64,000 nucleotides of DNA. Source: Chitinimonas sp036961565. GTDB taxonomy: Bacteria; Pseudomonadota; Gammaproteobacteria; Burkholderiales; Chitinimonadaceae. The DNA lies in the NCBI RefSeq assembly GCF_036961565.1, contig NZ_JBAMDD010000002.1:310001-374000 (forward strand), written 5' to 3'. The notes under the pieces were generated by a model that was not told where the DNA came from, did not search any database, and saw nothing but the letters and a program-made list of their open reading frames with translations. A program made the position numbers and the translations under genes. This document shows, piece after piece, positions 17,063-25,940 of this stretch (its first letter is position 1; the number at the start of each line of letters is the position of its first letter).

Positions 17063-17091
17063 AATATAACCATACCGACCAGTATGCTCAA
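17063..17091 (-). promoter_or_regulatory. Promoter of the S9 peptidase gene with operator-like repeat
   Basis: On the minus strand TTGAGC (17091-17086) and TATATT (17068-17063) are separated by exactly 17 bases. The spacer contains the inverted repeat CATACCGACCAGTATG (17071-17086), positioned as an operator between the two boxes. A second small inverted repeat, TCACCGGATAGGTGA, lies in the leader at 17041-17055. Confidence 0.7.
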
Positions 17092-17100
17092 TCAAACTGC

Positions 17101-18012
17101 TTAGCGTGGCGCAGGCTGTGGCGTTAACGCAGCAAGTGAATCGGCAATCTCGGCCTTGAGCCAGGCATGCAGCGCAGCCAGTGCCGGTTCGTGCTGGCGG
17201 CCTCGTGGGCAGACAAACCAATAGTGGTAGTCGGTCTGTATCCGCAGCGCCGGAAAAGGCGCAATCAGCCGGCCACTACGCAGATCGTGAGCGATCAGCA
17301 CCGGGTCGGCCAGCGCCACGCCCATGCCCTGGCTGGCCACGTTCACCGCCATGTCTATCACCTCGAAGCTGGGGCCGGATTCCAGCGCCGGGTGCTGTAC
17401 ACCCACCTGGCGCAACCAGCGGCGCCAGTCGGCGTGGTCCGGGCTCAGGTGTATCAGGGCCTCGCCCGCCAGATCAGCCGGCTGCCGCAATCGCTCGGCC
17501 AGGGCTGGCGCACATACCGGCACCAGGGTCTCGGCAAACAGCGCCTCGCTATAGCCCTCGCCCGGCCCCAGATTGCCGGCCACGATAGCCGCATCAAAAT
17601 CTTCTCGCTCGAAATGGATACGGCTGAACGAGGCCGTACTCATCCGCACCTCGATACCGGGGTGCAAGCCCTGAAAGGCCGGCAGCCGTGGCAAGAACCA
17701 GCGTATGGCCAAGGTAGGCGGCAGCTTGATCTTGAGATCGGCCGGCCGCTGGCATAGCCCCTCCACCGCATGCAGCAAACCTGCAAAGGCCTGCTCCACG
17801 GCCGGCAACAGCTGGCGCCCCACGGCCGTCAGGGCAATGCCCCGCGCCTGCCGCACAAACAGCACCTCGCCCAGATAGTCCTCCAACTGCCGCACCTGCC
17901 GGCTCACCGCACTCTGGGTCACATGCAAGACTTCGGCAGCCCGGCTCATATTGCCTTCGCGCGCCACGATGGCGAACACATGCAAGGCATCCAACGGCGG
18001 CAAGCGTTTCAT
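17101..18012 (-). CDS. LysR-type transcriptional regulator
   Basis: A 303-residue LTTR. The N-terminal winged helix-turn-helix is clear (ALHVFAIVAREGNMSRAAEV, then LHVTQSAVSRQVRQLEDYLG), and the C-terminal part is the periplasmic-binding-protein-like effector domain. The sequence resembles the GcvA-like group. GGAGAAGG precedes ATG 18012. It is divergent from a DMT exporter with a shared 132-bp control region containing an inverted repeat, so regulation of that exporter is the likely role; the S9 gene downstream has its own promoter. Confidence 0.93.
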   Translation of the reverse strand: MKRLPPLDALHVFAIVAREGNMSRAAEVLHVTQSAVSRQVRQLEDYLGEVLFVRQARGIALTAVGRQLLPAVEQAFAGLLHAVEGLCQRPADLKIKLPPTLAIRWFLPRLPAFQGLHPGIEVRMSTASFSRIHFEREDFDAAIVAGNLGPGEGYSEALFAETLVPVCAPALAERLRQPADLAGEALIHLSPDHADWRRWLRQVGVQHPALESGPSFEVIDMAVNVASQGMGVALADPVLIAHDLRSGRLIAPFPALRIQTDYHYWFVCPRGRQHEPALAALHAWLKAEIADSLAALTPQPAPR

Positions 18013-18029
18013 CAGCCTTCTCCAGCCAT

Positions 18030-18093
18030 GCACAAAACGCATAGCTTACATGCCAAAAAGGCGTTTGTGCCGCTCTGCCACAAGCCATAAATT
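18030..18093. promoter_or_regulatory. LysR/DMT divergent control region with inverted repeat
   Basis: GCACAAAACGC (18030-18040) and GCGTTTGTGC (18061-18070) are inverted with one extra base. The right arm overlaps a plus-strand -35 candidate TTGTGC (18065-18070), with TAAATT 17 bases later at 18088-18093. This is where a LysR protein would be expected to act on both genes. Confidence 0.5.
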
Positions 18094-18144
18094 GCTTGCT
18101 GTCAGCGCCATCCCAGCCCAGCAGCCCACCCAAGGAGCCATGCC

Positions 18145-19050
18145 ATGTATGCAAACCTCTCATCGCTTTCAGGCAATACCCGTGGCGTGCTGTGGATCGT
18201 GCTGGGCATGACGCTGTTCACCGGCACCAATGCCCTGTTCAAGCACCTGGGCGGCGAATTGCCCATGGCCACGGTCATGTTTCTGCGCGCCCTGTGCATC
18301 CTGCTGCTGATCGCCCCTTTCGCGCTGCGCCAGCGTGCGGCCGCCATCCGCACCCGCAAACCCGGGCTGCACCTGGGCCGCATGGTCTTCACCAGCCTCT
18401 CGGCCGCCTGCGCGCTCTACGCCCTGGCCCATCTCAGCCTGGGCGAGGTCACGGTCTACGCGCTGACCACCTCCATCTGGCTGATACCGCTGGGGCTGAT
18501 CTTCCTCAACGAAGCCGTCCGCCCCATGCGCTGGCTGGGTGTGGCCGTCGGCTTTGTGGGTGTATGGGTGGTAGCCCAACCGGAAATCAGCGCCGTGAAC
18601 TGGGCACTACTGGCCGCGCTGACAGGCGCCCTGGCCGATGCCGCACTGGGCGTGCTGCTCAAGCGCGGGGCCAATAGCGAGTCCATGCTGGCCATCATAT
18701 GGTGGACTTATCTGGGGCAGTTGCTGGCCTTCGGCCTGTTCGCCGGCTTTGCCATACCGTCCCTGCTCGCCACCCAATGGCTGGGCCTGTTGCTGCTGGG
18801 TGGCATCAGCATCGCCTGCATGCAGTGCTTTGTACTCGGCTATCGCGCCGCCGACGCCTCACTGGCCGAGACCGGCTGCTTCAGCGGCCTGATCGTCGGA
18901 CCACTGCTGGGCTGGCTGATGTTTGGCGAACTACTGGGTGCCTATTACTGGATCGGCGCCCTACTACTGACCGCCGGCATCCTGATCGCCCTGTTCGAGC
19001 CCGACTGGCGCACGCTGCTACAGCGCCTCAGTAACCGCCAGCCGGCCTGA
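18145..19050 (+). CDS. EamA/DMT superfamily exporter
   Basis: A 301-residue inner-membrane transporter with ten predicted helices from two EamA repeats. Repeat 1 includes GMTLFTGTNALFKHLGGELP and repeat 2 ends GPLLGWLMFGELLGAYYWIG, the usual EamA ending. The substrate, often an amino acid or metabolite exported from the cell, is not predictable. AAGGAG stands 7 bases before the ATG. It is divergent from the LysR gene and ends at a strong terminator. Confidence 0.92.
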   Translation: MYANLSSLSGNTRGVLWIVLGMTLFTGTNALFKHLGGELPMATVMFLRALCILLLIAPFALRQRAAAIRTRKPGLHLGRMVFTSLSAACALYALAHLSLGEVTVYALTTSIWLIPLGLIFLNEAVRPMRWLGVAVGFVGVWVVAQPEISAVNWALLAALTGALADAALGVLLKRGANSESMLAIIWWTYLGQLLAFGLFAGFAIPSLLATQWLGLLLLGGISIACMQCFVLGYRAADASLAETGCFSGLIVGPLLGWLMFGELLGAYYWIGALLLTAGILIALFEPDWRTLLQRLSNRQPA

Positions 19051-19096
19051 TCGCCCCCCCACTCCTCGTCGGGATGCCTAGCCCGTCGATACTAAC

Positions 19097-19122
19097 AACC
19101 GGCCTCATGGCCGGTTTTTTTT
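19097..19122 (+). terminator. Rho-independent terminator after the DMT exporter
   Basis: AACCGGCC and GGCCGGTT form an 8-bp stem with a TCAT loop followed by six or more T residues. Confidence 0.92.
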
Positions 19123-19144
19123 GCCAGCAGCAACGGCTGCAGAC

Positions 19145-19837
19145 TCAATCGGTTGAGCGGCCAGGCCAGGCCATGCCTAATGGCAAGTGCGCCGGCCCAA
19201 ACAGGAAATGCAGTACACGCCGCCGGCTATTGCCGGTGGCTTTGGAAGAAGCATGCAACAGCAAGGGGTGCATGACCATCGCCGCGCCGCGTACCACAGG
19301 GCACAGCACGGCAGCCTGTGCCGACTGGCAGCGCAGGCGGGCAGCATGATCCAATATCCCCAGGCGATGCGTACCCGGCATCACTCGCAAGGCGCCATCA
19401 TGGGGGCCGCAAGCATCAACGTGCAGGCGCACGGCAAGCAGCCCCTGCAACACCGACAAAGGTGGCTGCACATACCAGCCGCCCTGCTTGCATGACCAGC
19501 TCGTCAGCGCAGGCGTCTCCACCCTGGCTACTACCGGTATGCTCAAATCCTGGTGGAGTGCCACCAGCCAGTTGCGATCAAGCGACTTCTCGAACAGGGT
19601 GCACTGCACGGCCACCAGGCCCGGCGGCAGCAAGCAGGTCAGTGTCGGATGCTGCTGCAAACGCTGCACCAAGGTGCGGCACCAAGCGTGCTGCAGCAAT
19701 TGGCGGCTCCCTGCCTGATCGTCGGCCAAGCCATGCTGTGCAGATAGCAGTGCGGCCAATGCATCGCACTCCTGCTCCATCAGCAGCGGCTGGCTGATGG
19801 CATAGCCCTGCTGCGCGTAGTCCTCTGACAGCGGCAA
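19145..19837 (-). CDS. Phytanoyl-CoA dioxygenase (PhyH) family protein
   Basis: A 230-residue Fe(II)/2-oxoglutarate oxygenase-like protein. The metal-binding HxD occurs in LVALHQDLS, the distal His in MHPLLLHASSKA and the 2-oxoglutarate Arg in NSRRRVLHF, with PGTHRLG between them. The substrate is unknown. The best start is TTG at 19837, three bases after the xthA stop, so translation is likely coupled to xthA; no upstream ATG fits. Confidence 0.85.
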   Translation of the reverse strand: MPLSEDYAQQGYAISQPLLMEQECDALAALLSAQHGLADDQAGSRQLLQHAWCRTLVQRLQQHPTLTCLLPPGLVAVQCTLFEKSLDRNWLVALHQDLSIPVVARVETPALTSWSCKQGGWYVQPPLSVLQGLLAVRLHVDACGPHDGALRVMPGTHRLGILDHAARLRCQSAQAAVLCPVVRGAAMVMHPLLLHASSKATGNSRRRVLHFLFGPAHLPLGMAWPGRSTD

Positions 19838-19840
19838 GGC

Positions 19841-20611
19841 TCACCCGGCCAGCGTCGCAATCACCGGTGCATGGTCGCTGGGTCGCTCCACCCGGCGGGG
19901 CTCCTTGTCCACCTCGCAGGCCGTGCATCGCTCGGCCAGTGGCCGCGACAGCAGTACATGATCAATGCGCAGGCCCGCATTGCGGCGGAAGCCCATCATG
20001 CGGTAATCCCACCAGGTAAACGATTTCTCGGCCTGTTCAAACAGCCTGAAGCTATCCACCAACCCCAGGTCCAGCAGTTGCTGGAAGCGCTCGCGCTCGG
20101 GCGGGCTGACCAGCACGTCGCCAGCCCACTTGGCCGGGTCATGCACATCGCGGTCTTCCGGCGCGATATTGAAATCGCCCACCAGGGCCAGCTTGTCATG
20201 CTGCTGCAACTGCTCGCCCACCCAGGCAATCAGAGCATCAAGCCAGGCCAGCTTATAGGGATACTTTTCCGAATCCAGCGCCTGGCCATTGACCACATAG
20301 GCACCGATGACGCGCACACCATCCACTGTGGCGGCAATCACCCGCTTTTGCGGGTCTTCGTAATTGGGCAGGTTGTACTGCACATCCAGCAGGGGTGCGC
20401 GCGAAATCAGCGCCACGCCGTTGTAGGTCTTCTGCCCCACATAGGCCACATGAAAACCGGCGGCTTCTATCTCAGCCTTGGGAAAGGCATGGTCTTCCAG
20501 CTTGGTTTCCTGCAGTGCCAGAACCGTCAGTTCGGGGCGGCCGGCCAACCATTCCAGCACCTGCGGCAGGCGTACTTTGAGAGAGTTCACATTCCAGGTG
20601 GCGATTTGCAT
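19841..20611 (-). CDS. xthA: Exodeoxyribonuclease III
   Basis: An AP endonuclease and 3'-5' exonuclease of base excision repair. The 256-residue protein shows all the usual motifs: MQIATWNVNSLKVRLPQVL at the start, LQETKL with the metal-binding Glu, GDFNIAPEDRDVHD, RIDHVLLS and SDHAPV with the catalytic His at the end. The family usually begins three residues before ATWNVNS, which favours 20611; an ATG at 20620 adds three residues. It is followed at once by the PhyH gene. Confidence 0.95.
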   Translation of the reverse strand: MQIATWNVNSLKVRLPQVLEWLAGRPELTVLALQETKLEDHAFPKAEIEAAGFHVAYVGQKTYNGVALISRAPLLDVQYNLPNYEDPQKRVIAATVDGVRVIGAYVVNGQALDSEKYPYKLAWLDALIAWVGEQLQQHDKLALVGDFNIAPEDRDVHDPAKWAGDVLVSPPERERFQQLLDLGLVDSFRLFEQAEKSFTWWDYRMMGFRRNAGLRIDHVLLSRPLAERCTACEVDKEPRRVERPSDHAPVIATLAG

Positions 20612-20631
20612 GGTTTTCATCCGGCAATAAA

Positions 20632-20655
20632 AAACGGCGGTCTGAGCCGCCGTTT
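20632..20655 (-). terminator. Rho-independent terminator of the DUF4124-glutaredoxin gene
   Basis: On the minus strand AAACGGCGG and CCGCCGTTT form a 9-bp stem with a six-base loop and a T-rich tail running toward xthA. It also lies in the xthA leader. Confidence 0.85.
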
Positions 20656-20677
20656 CGATGTTAGCAGTAATCGCCAA

Positions 20678-21175
20678 TCAAGGCTTCTTGGCTGCCTGGT
20701 CCTTGAGAGTAGGGTCGGCCGTCTTGCCATAGCCTGCCGCATCCAGGGCACTGCTCCAGCTACCTTCCTCAAAACCCTTGAGCGTGCTGCCGCCCACCTG
20801 CAATACCGGCACCACGGTGTCGCCGGCAATGCGCTTGAGTTCTTCCATCTCGCCGTTACTGGCTTGCGGGTTACGCATGGAATAAGGCACGCCGCGCTTG
20901 GTCAGCAGCGCACGGGCCGAATCACAGGTATCACCGCAGCTATTGCTCCACAGAATCACCGGATTCTTGCGTATGGCCTCGCGGGTGGCAAAGTTACCGC
21001 CGCTGGTCTGTATCACATTGCTCTTGATCTCGCGCTGCTCGGTCTTCTGGCCTGGTGGCGGCTGATCCGAGAACACCACGTTGCCGTTTGCGTCCTTCCA
21101 CTGGTAAACCTTGGCAGCATGCGCGACCGGCAGTGCCAACAGCAGGCCAAGTGTGATGAGGGCGGTAAGCTTCAT
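20678..21175 (-). CDS. Exported DUF4124 plus glutaredoxin-fold protein
   Basis: A 165-residue protein with a signal peptide (ALITLGLLLALPVAHA), a DUF4124 segment (KVYQWKDANGNVVFSDQPPP) and a glutaredoxin-like domain. The latter keeps the cis-Pro context (DTVVPVLQVGGSTLKGFEEG). The active site is not CxxC: the segment NSCGDTCDSAR has cysteines in a CxxxC spacing, which is unusual and may alter redox behaviour. It likely works on thiols in the periplasm. GGAG precedes ATG 21175. Confidence 0.82.
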   Translation of the reverse strand: MKLTALITLGLLLALPVAHAAKVYQWKDANGNVVFSDQPPPGQKTEQREIKSNVIQTSGGNFATREAIRKNPVILWSNSCGDTCDSARALLTKRGVPYSMRNPQASNGEMEELKRIAGDTVVPVLQVGGSTLKGFEEGSWSSALDAAGYGKTADPTLKDQAAKKP

Positions 21176-21408
21176 GAGGGGTACTCCAGATTGCGCAGCC
21201 AAAGATGACGATGGAATTATACGCGTCTACAAGGGGTTACGGCGACGCCTTTCGTAAACAAATAATGCACATCCGTCTAAAGAATAGGCAATGCCGCAGA
21301 GCGCAGCCAAGCCGCACAGGCATGCGATAATCCCGCCGTATCCGCCTGCAGCCCGCCACCGTGCTGGCTTGGCGCCTTATTCAGCCACCCAATCACAGAC
21401 CGAGCCAT

Positions 21409-22275
21409 ATGGCGCCTGCAACCCTCAATCTGATCGGCCCCGGCCGCCTGGGACGTAGCCTGACACGGCTATGGCACGATGCTGGCATCCTCACGCTGCA
21501 AGGCGTGGCAGGCCGGCGTCCGGCCATGGTGGACGAAGCCATTGCCTTTATCGGCGCGGGTCAAGCCATGACCCTGGCCAACCTGCCGGCCGCCGACTTC
21601 ACCCTGCTGGCCACACCCGATGATGCCCTGCCTGACATTGTCGCGCAGTTGCTACAGGTCGGCGTACTGGCGGCCGATAGTGTGGTGCTGCATGCCAGCG
21701 GCGCCTTGGGCAGCGAGGTGCTGGCGCCCCTGCGTTCGGCCGGTGTGTGGGTTGCCAGCGTGCATCCGCTCAAATCGTTTGCCCAGCCCGCGCAGGCCAT
21801 ACAGGATTTCGCCGGCACCTGGTGCGGCTGCGAAGGCGACGCCATCGCCCTGGCCCGGCTAGCACCGCTGTTCGATGGACTCGGCGCCCACCGCTTTGGC
21901 ATTGCCGCCCAGCACAAGACGCTGTACCACGCCGGTGCCGTGCTGGCCTGCAACGATCTGGTCGCCCTGATGGAAGCCGCCTTGCGCTGCATGGCCGCCG
22001 CTGGCGTACCCCGCGAACAGGCCTGGCCCGCCCTGCGCCCGCTGGTGCAGGGCACCCTGGCCAATCTGGACCGGCTCGGCACCCAGGCCGCCCTCACCGG
22101 CCCCATCGCACGGGGCGACAACCAGACCGTGGCCCGCCAACTGGCCGCCACCCAGGCGCTGGACCCCGCCGTGGCGCAGGCCTATCGCAGCCTGGGGCAA
22201 CTGGCACTACAGCTGGCACAACTCGATGCCAGCCAGCACCAGGCCCTGGCCGCACTGCTGGAGGCACAGCCATGA
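21409..22275 (+). CDS. DUF2520 Rossmann-fold protein
   Basis: A 288-residue protein resembling 6-phosphogluconate or ketopantoate reductase-like oxidoreductases. The N-terminal NAD(P) loop is LIGPGRLGRSLTRLW; VASVHPLKSF and the central helix HKTLYHAGAVLACNDLVALM match the DUF2520 family. No reaction is established for it. The first gene of an overlapping set with trmO and recG (ATGA junctions). The start is assigned by homology-like pattern; the ribosome binding site is weak. Confidence 0.85.
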   Translation: MAPATLNLIGPGRLGRSLTRLWHDAGILTLQGVAGRRPAMVDEAIAFIGAGQAMTLANLPAADFTLLATPDDALPDIVAQLLQVGVLAADSVVLHASGALGSEVLAPLRSAGVWVASVHPLKSFAQPAQAIQDFAGTWCGCEGDAIALARLAPLFDGLGAHRFGIAAQHKTLYHAGAVLACNDLVALMEAALRCMAAAGVPREQAWPALRPLVQGTLANLDRLGTQAALTGPIARGDNQTVARQLAATQALDPAVAQAYRSLGQLALQLAQLDASQHQALAALLEAQP

Positions 22276-22967
22276 GCCAATGGAATATGCAGGCCATAGG
22301 CCGGATAGAAAGCTGCTACAAGGAAAAATTCGCCATCCCCCGCCAGCCGGGCCTGACTCCGTCAGCCGAGGCCATCCTGCACCTGCTGCCGCCCTACGAC
22401 AGCCCCGATGCCGTGCGGGAGCTGGCGCAGTTCAGCCATGTCTGGCTGGTATTCGTCTTCCACGCCACGGCCGACCAGGGTTGGCGCCCCACCGTGCGCC
22501 CCCCCAAGCTGGGCGGCAACCAGCGCGTGGGGGTGTTCGCCACCCGCTCCACCTTCCGGCCCAACCCCATAGGCTTGTCCGTGGCCAGGCTGGAACGCAT
22601 AGAGACCGACAACGGCGTGCGCCTGTACCTGGCCGGCGCCGATCTGCTCGATGGCACCCCCATACTCGATATCAAGCCTTACCTGGCTTATGCCGATGCC
22701 CTGCCGGATGCCTCCAACGGCTATGCCGATGACGGCGGCCAACCGCTGCCGGTGCGTTTCTCGGCCGAGGCCGAGGCCCAACTGCTTGCCCTGCAGGCAC
22801 GGCATCCCCGCCTGCGCAGCCTGATTGCCGAAGTGCTGGCGCAGGACCCCCGACCCGGCTATGCCGACGACCCCACACGGCGCTACGGCATGGCCCTGTA
22901 CGATCTCAACATACTGTGGTGCTGCGATGCTGCCGGCGCCCTGGTCATCAGCATACTGCCTGCATGA
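22272..22967 (+). CDS. trmO: tRNA (N6-threonylcarbamoyladenosine37-N6)-methyltransferase
   Basis: Adds a methyl group to t6A37 of threonine tRNAs, using SAM bound in a beta-barrel fold. The 231-residue protein has the TsaA/TrmO signatures: IGRIESCYKEKFAIPRQPGL at the N terminus, FSHVWLVFVFH, RVGVFATRSTFRPNPIGLS and LDIKPYL. The C-terminal extension is typical of the bacterial enzyme. Start overlaps the DUF2520 stop, and its stop overlaps the recG start. The tsaE gene at 62.4 kb belongs to the pathway that makes its substrate nucleotide. Confidence 0.93.
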   Translation: MSQWNMQAIGRIESCYKEKFAIPRQPGLTPSAEAILHLLPPYDSPDAVRELAQFSHVWLVFVFHATADQGWRPTVRPPKLGGNQRVGVFATRSTFRPNPIGLSVARLERIETDNGVRLYLAGADLLDGTPILDIKPYLAYADALPDASNGYADDGGQPLPVRFSAEAEAQLLALQARHPRLRSLIAEVLAQDPRPGYADDPTRRYGMALYDLNILWCCDAAGALVISILPA

Positions 22968-24994
22968 GCCTGGATATCTCCACCCTGCCCAAGGCGGCCG
23001 CCGCCCGCCTGGCCAAACTGGGCATCAAGCGGGCATTTGATCTGGTATTGCACCTGCCCTTGCGCTACGAGGATGAAACCCACCTCTACCCCATTGTCGA
23101 TGCACCGGTCGGCGCACCGGCCCTGGTGGAGGGCACGGTGGTGCATGCCGAAGTCACCTACCGGCCACGCCGCCAGCTGCTGGCCAGGGTAGCCGATGCC
23201 ACTGGCGAGCTGTATGTCCGGCTGCTCAATTTCTACCCCAACCAGCAGCAGCAACTGGCCCTGGGCAAGCGTGTCCGCTTGCTGGGCGAGATACGCCGTG
23301 GCTTCTTTGGCGAAGAGATGGTCCACCCCAAGATACGCAGCGTGGGCGAGCAGACCGGTTTGGCCGAATCACTGACCCCCGTTTACCCCACGGTCAACGG
23401 CCTGGCCCAGCCCGCCCTGCGCAAGCTGATCGCCCAGGCACTGAAGCAATGCGAACTGAGCGATACCCTGCCCGCCAAGCTACTGGACGACCTGGGGCTG
23501 ATGCCCTTCGCCGCCGCCGTGCAGCTGCTGCACCACCCCACGCCGGATATCGCCCAGCGGGCCCTGTCCGAACGCACCCACGCCGCCTGGCTGCGGCTCA
23601 AGTTCGACGAGCTGCTGGCCCAGCAGCTGTCCATGCGGCTGGCCTACCGGCGCCGCCGTGAGCAGACCGCGCCCATCCTTAGCGCCACCGGCACGCTCGC
23701 CCAGCAATTGATCGCCACCCTGCCCTTTGGCCTGACCGGCGCGCAGCAAAGGGTGCTGGCCGAAATACGCCACGACCTGGCCTCGCCCCACCCCATGCAG
23801 CGCCTGCTGCAAGGCGATGTCGGCGCCGGCAAGACCATCGTCGCCGCGCTGGCCGCGCTCGACGCCATCGAAGCCGGCTACCAGGTCGCCCTGATGGCCC
23901 CCACCGAGATCCTGGCCGAGCAGCACTACAAAAAGCTGTCGGCCTGGCTGGCGCCGCTGGGCATAGAGGTAGCCTGGCTGGCCGGCTCTCTCAAGCCGCG
24001 CGCCAAGGCCGCCGCCATTGCCCAGGTCGAGAGTGGTGCAGCCAGGCTGGCCATCGGCACCCATGCGCTGTTTCAGGAATCAGTCGCCTTCGCCCAACTG
24101 GGCCTGGCCATCGTCGACGAGCAACACCGCTTTGGCGTACACCAGCGGCTGGCCCTGCGCGGCAAGGGCGGCTCGCCCCATCAGCTGATGATGTCGGCCA
24201 CCCCCATCCCCCGCACGCTGGCCATGAGCTTCTATGCCGACCTCGATGTCAGCGTGGTCGACGAACTGCCACCAGGCCGCACCCCCATCAAGACCCGGCT
24301 GGTCAGCGATGCCCGCCGCGAAGAGATGATCGAGTTCGTCCGCAAGGTGGCCCACGAAGGCCGGCAGGCCTATTGGGTCTGCCCCTTGATCGAGGAATCC
24401 GAAGCGCTGGAACTGCAGACCGCCATCGACACCCATATCGCCCTGGCCGAAGCCCTGCCCGAGTACCACGTCGGCCTGGTGCACGGCCGGCTCAAGGCGG
24501 CAGAAAAAGCCGAAGTCATGGCGGCCTTCGCCCGCAACGAACTGCAGGTACTGGTCGCCACCACGGTCATCGAAGTCGGCGTGGACGTGCCCAACGCCAC
24601 CCTCATGGTGATAGAACACGCCGAGCGCATGGGCCTGGCCCAGTTGCACCAGCTGCGCGGACGGGTAGGCCGGGGCGCACTGGAATCCAGCTGCGTGCTG
24701 CTCTACAGCGGCCCCCTGGGCGAGGTCGCCAAACAACGGCTCAAGGTCATCTTCGAGACCACCGACGGCTTTGTCATCGCCCGCGAAGACCTGCGCATAC
24801 GCGGGCCTGGCGAGTTCCTGGGCAGCCGCCAATCCGGCGTACCCATGCTGCGCTTTGCCGACCTGGAACGCGACACCGATCTGCTGGAGCAGGCACGCGA
24901 TGTCGCCAGCCAGTTGCTGGAGCGCGCCCCCGCCGTGGCCGAAGCCCACCTGGCCCGCTGGCTGGCAGGGCGGGAAGAGCTACTGAAGACCTAG
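22964..24994 (+). CDS. recG: ATP-dependent DNA helicase RecG
   Basis: Reverses stalled replication forks and processes branched recombination intermediates. The 676-residue protein has the N-terminal wedge (OB-fold) domain, Walker A GDVGAGKT, the motif II box DEQHRFGV, MSATPIPRTLAMSFYADLD, and motifs V/VI with TTVIEVGVDVPNA and QLRGRVGRG. Length is normal. It starts within the trmO stop codon and ends the three-gene unit. Confidence 0.97.
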   Translation: MSLDISTLPKAAAARLAKLGIKRAFDLVLHLPLRYEDETHLYPIVDAPVGAPALVEGTVVHAEVTYRPRRQLLARVADATGELYVRLLNFYPNQQQQLALGKRVRLLGEIRRGFFGEEMVHPKIRSVGEQTGLAESLTPVYPTVNGLAQPALRKLIAQALKQCELSDTLPAKLLDDLGLMPFAAAVQLLHHPTPDIAQRALSERTHAAWLRLKFDELLAQQLSMRLAYRRRREQTAPILSATGTLAQQLIATLPFGLTGAQQRVLAEIRHDLASPHPMQRLLQGDVGAGKTIVAALAALDAIEAGYQVALMAPTEILAEQHYKKLSAWLAPLGIEVAWLAGSLKPRAKAAAIAQVESGAARLAIGTHALFQESVAFAQLGLAIVDEQHRFGVHQRLALRGKGGSPHQLMMSATPIPRTLAMSFYADLDVSVVDELPPGRTPIKTRLVSDARREEMIEFVRKVAHEGRQAYWVCPLIEESEALELQTAIDTHIALAEALPEYHVGLVHGRLKAAEKAEVMAAFARNELQVLVATTVIEVGVDVPNATLMVIEHAERMGLAQLHQLRGRVGRGALESSCVLLYSGPLGEVAKQRLKVIFETTDGFVIAREDLRIRGPGEFLGSRQSGVPMLRFADLERDTDLLEQARDVASQLLERAPAVAEAHLARWLAGREELLKT

Positions 24995-25187
24995 GTAGGC
25001 ATCACCGGCACCCTTGCGGTGGATTGTGGCAGGCGTGCCAATCAGCGGTTTCTTATGCACGGACAGGGCATAACTGCGTTATAAAGCAAGCGTCGCCTGC
25101 AAACGCAAAGTGCCCAAGCCGAACGGTCAGGGCAGCATCAAGGCGGCATCGTCACTAAAAGTCCGTTCAAGGTCTTTGCTATCCCGC

Positions 25188-25940
25188 ATGCGCTTCAGAC
25201 TGCTACTCATCAGCCTGCTGTTTACGGTGACCGCACTGGCCCAGGCGGCCAGCCTGCGGCTGGGCACGCTGGATGTGACCCCCTATGGCTACCTTGGCGC
25301 CGACAAGCAGGCCGATGGCGCCTTTTACCAGCTCACCAACCGGGTTGCCGAACGCGCCGGCCTGCCCTACCAGAACACCCTCTACCCCACCGCCAGGCTC
25401 TATGCCATGCTGCAACGGCGGCAGATAGACTTGGCCATCAGCAGCCTCAAGCTCGACGAACAGATGGGGCTGATCAAGCTGGGCACCATTTCACAACTCG
25501 AAGGCGTCATCCTCTATCGCGCGCAGTTGCCGCTCAAGCCACGCCAGTTGGAGGAATTCAAGCCCTACCTGATAGGCCGGCTCAACGGCACCTGCCCCCT
25601 GCTGCAACGCAAAGGCCATAGGCTGTATGAAGTCAGCGACTACCGCCAGGCCATGCGCATGCTGGTGGCCGGCAGGCTGGACGGCCTGTGCGGCGAGCTG
25701 GGCGGCCTGAGCCCCGCACTGAACGCCGAACCCGCCGTGCAACCCTTGCTGGCGCCACCCTTTGTGTTCCTGACCACCGACGTGTTCCTCTACGCCAACC
25801 CCAAGCTACCCGCCACCACCTTGCAACAGCTCAGCCGCGCAACCGCCGCCCTGAACAGCGAGGGAGAACCCCAGCGCATACTCAAGCGCTATGTCGCCTC
25901 ACCCTTGCGCCAGCGCAGCCCGATGGAGCCCACCCCATGA
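25188..25940 (+). CDS. Exported periplasmic binding protein-like (SBP family 3) protein
   Basis: A 250-residue protein with a signal peptide ending LAQAASLRLG. The mature sequence follows the family 3 solute-binding pattern (PYGYLGADKQADGAFYQLTN, ARLYAMLQRRQIDLAISSLK, GRLDGLCGELGGL). No permease genes are nearby, so it may be an orphan ligand sensor or a scavenging protein; the ligand is unknown. Its stop overlaps the Nudix start. A TATAAA-like box lies at 25080. Confidence 0.8.
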   Translation: MRFRLLLISLLFTVTALAQAASLRLGTLDVTPYGYLGADKQADGAFYQLTNRVAERAGLPYQNTLYPTARLYAMLQRRQIDLAISSLKLDEQMGLIKLGTISQLEGVILYRAQLPLKPRQLEEFKPYLIGRLNGTCPLLQRKGHRLYEVSDYRQAMRMLVAGRLDGLCGELGGLSPALNAEPAVQPLLAPPFVFLTTDVFLYANPKLPATTLQQLSRATAALNSEGEPQRILKRYVASPLRQRSPMEPTP

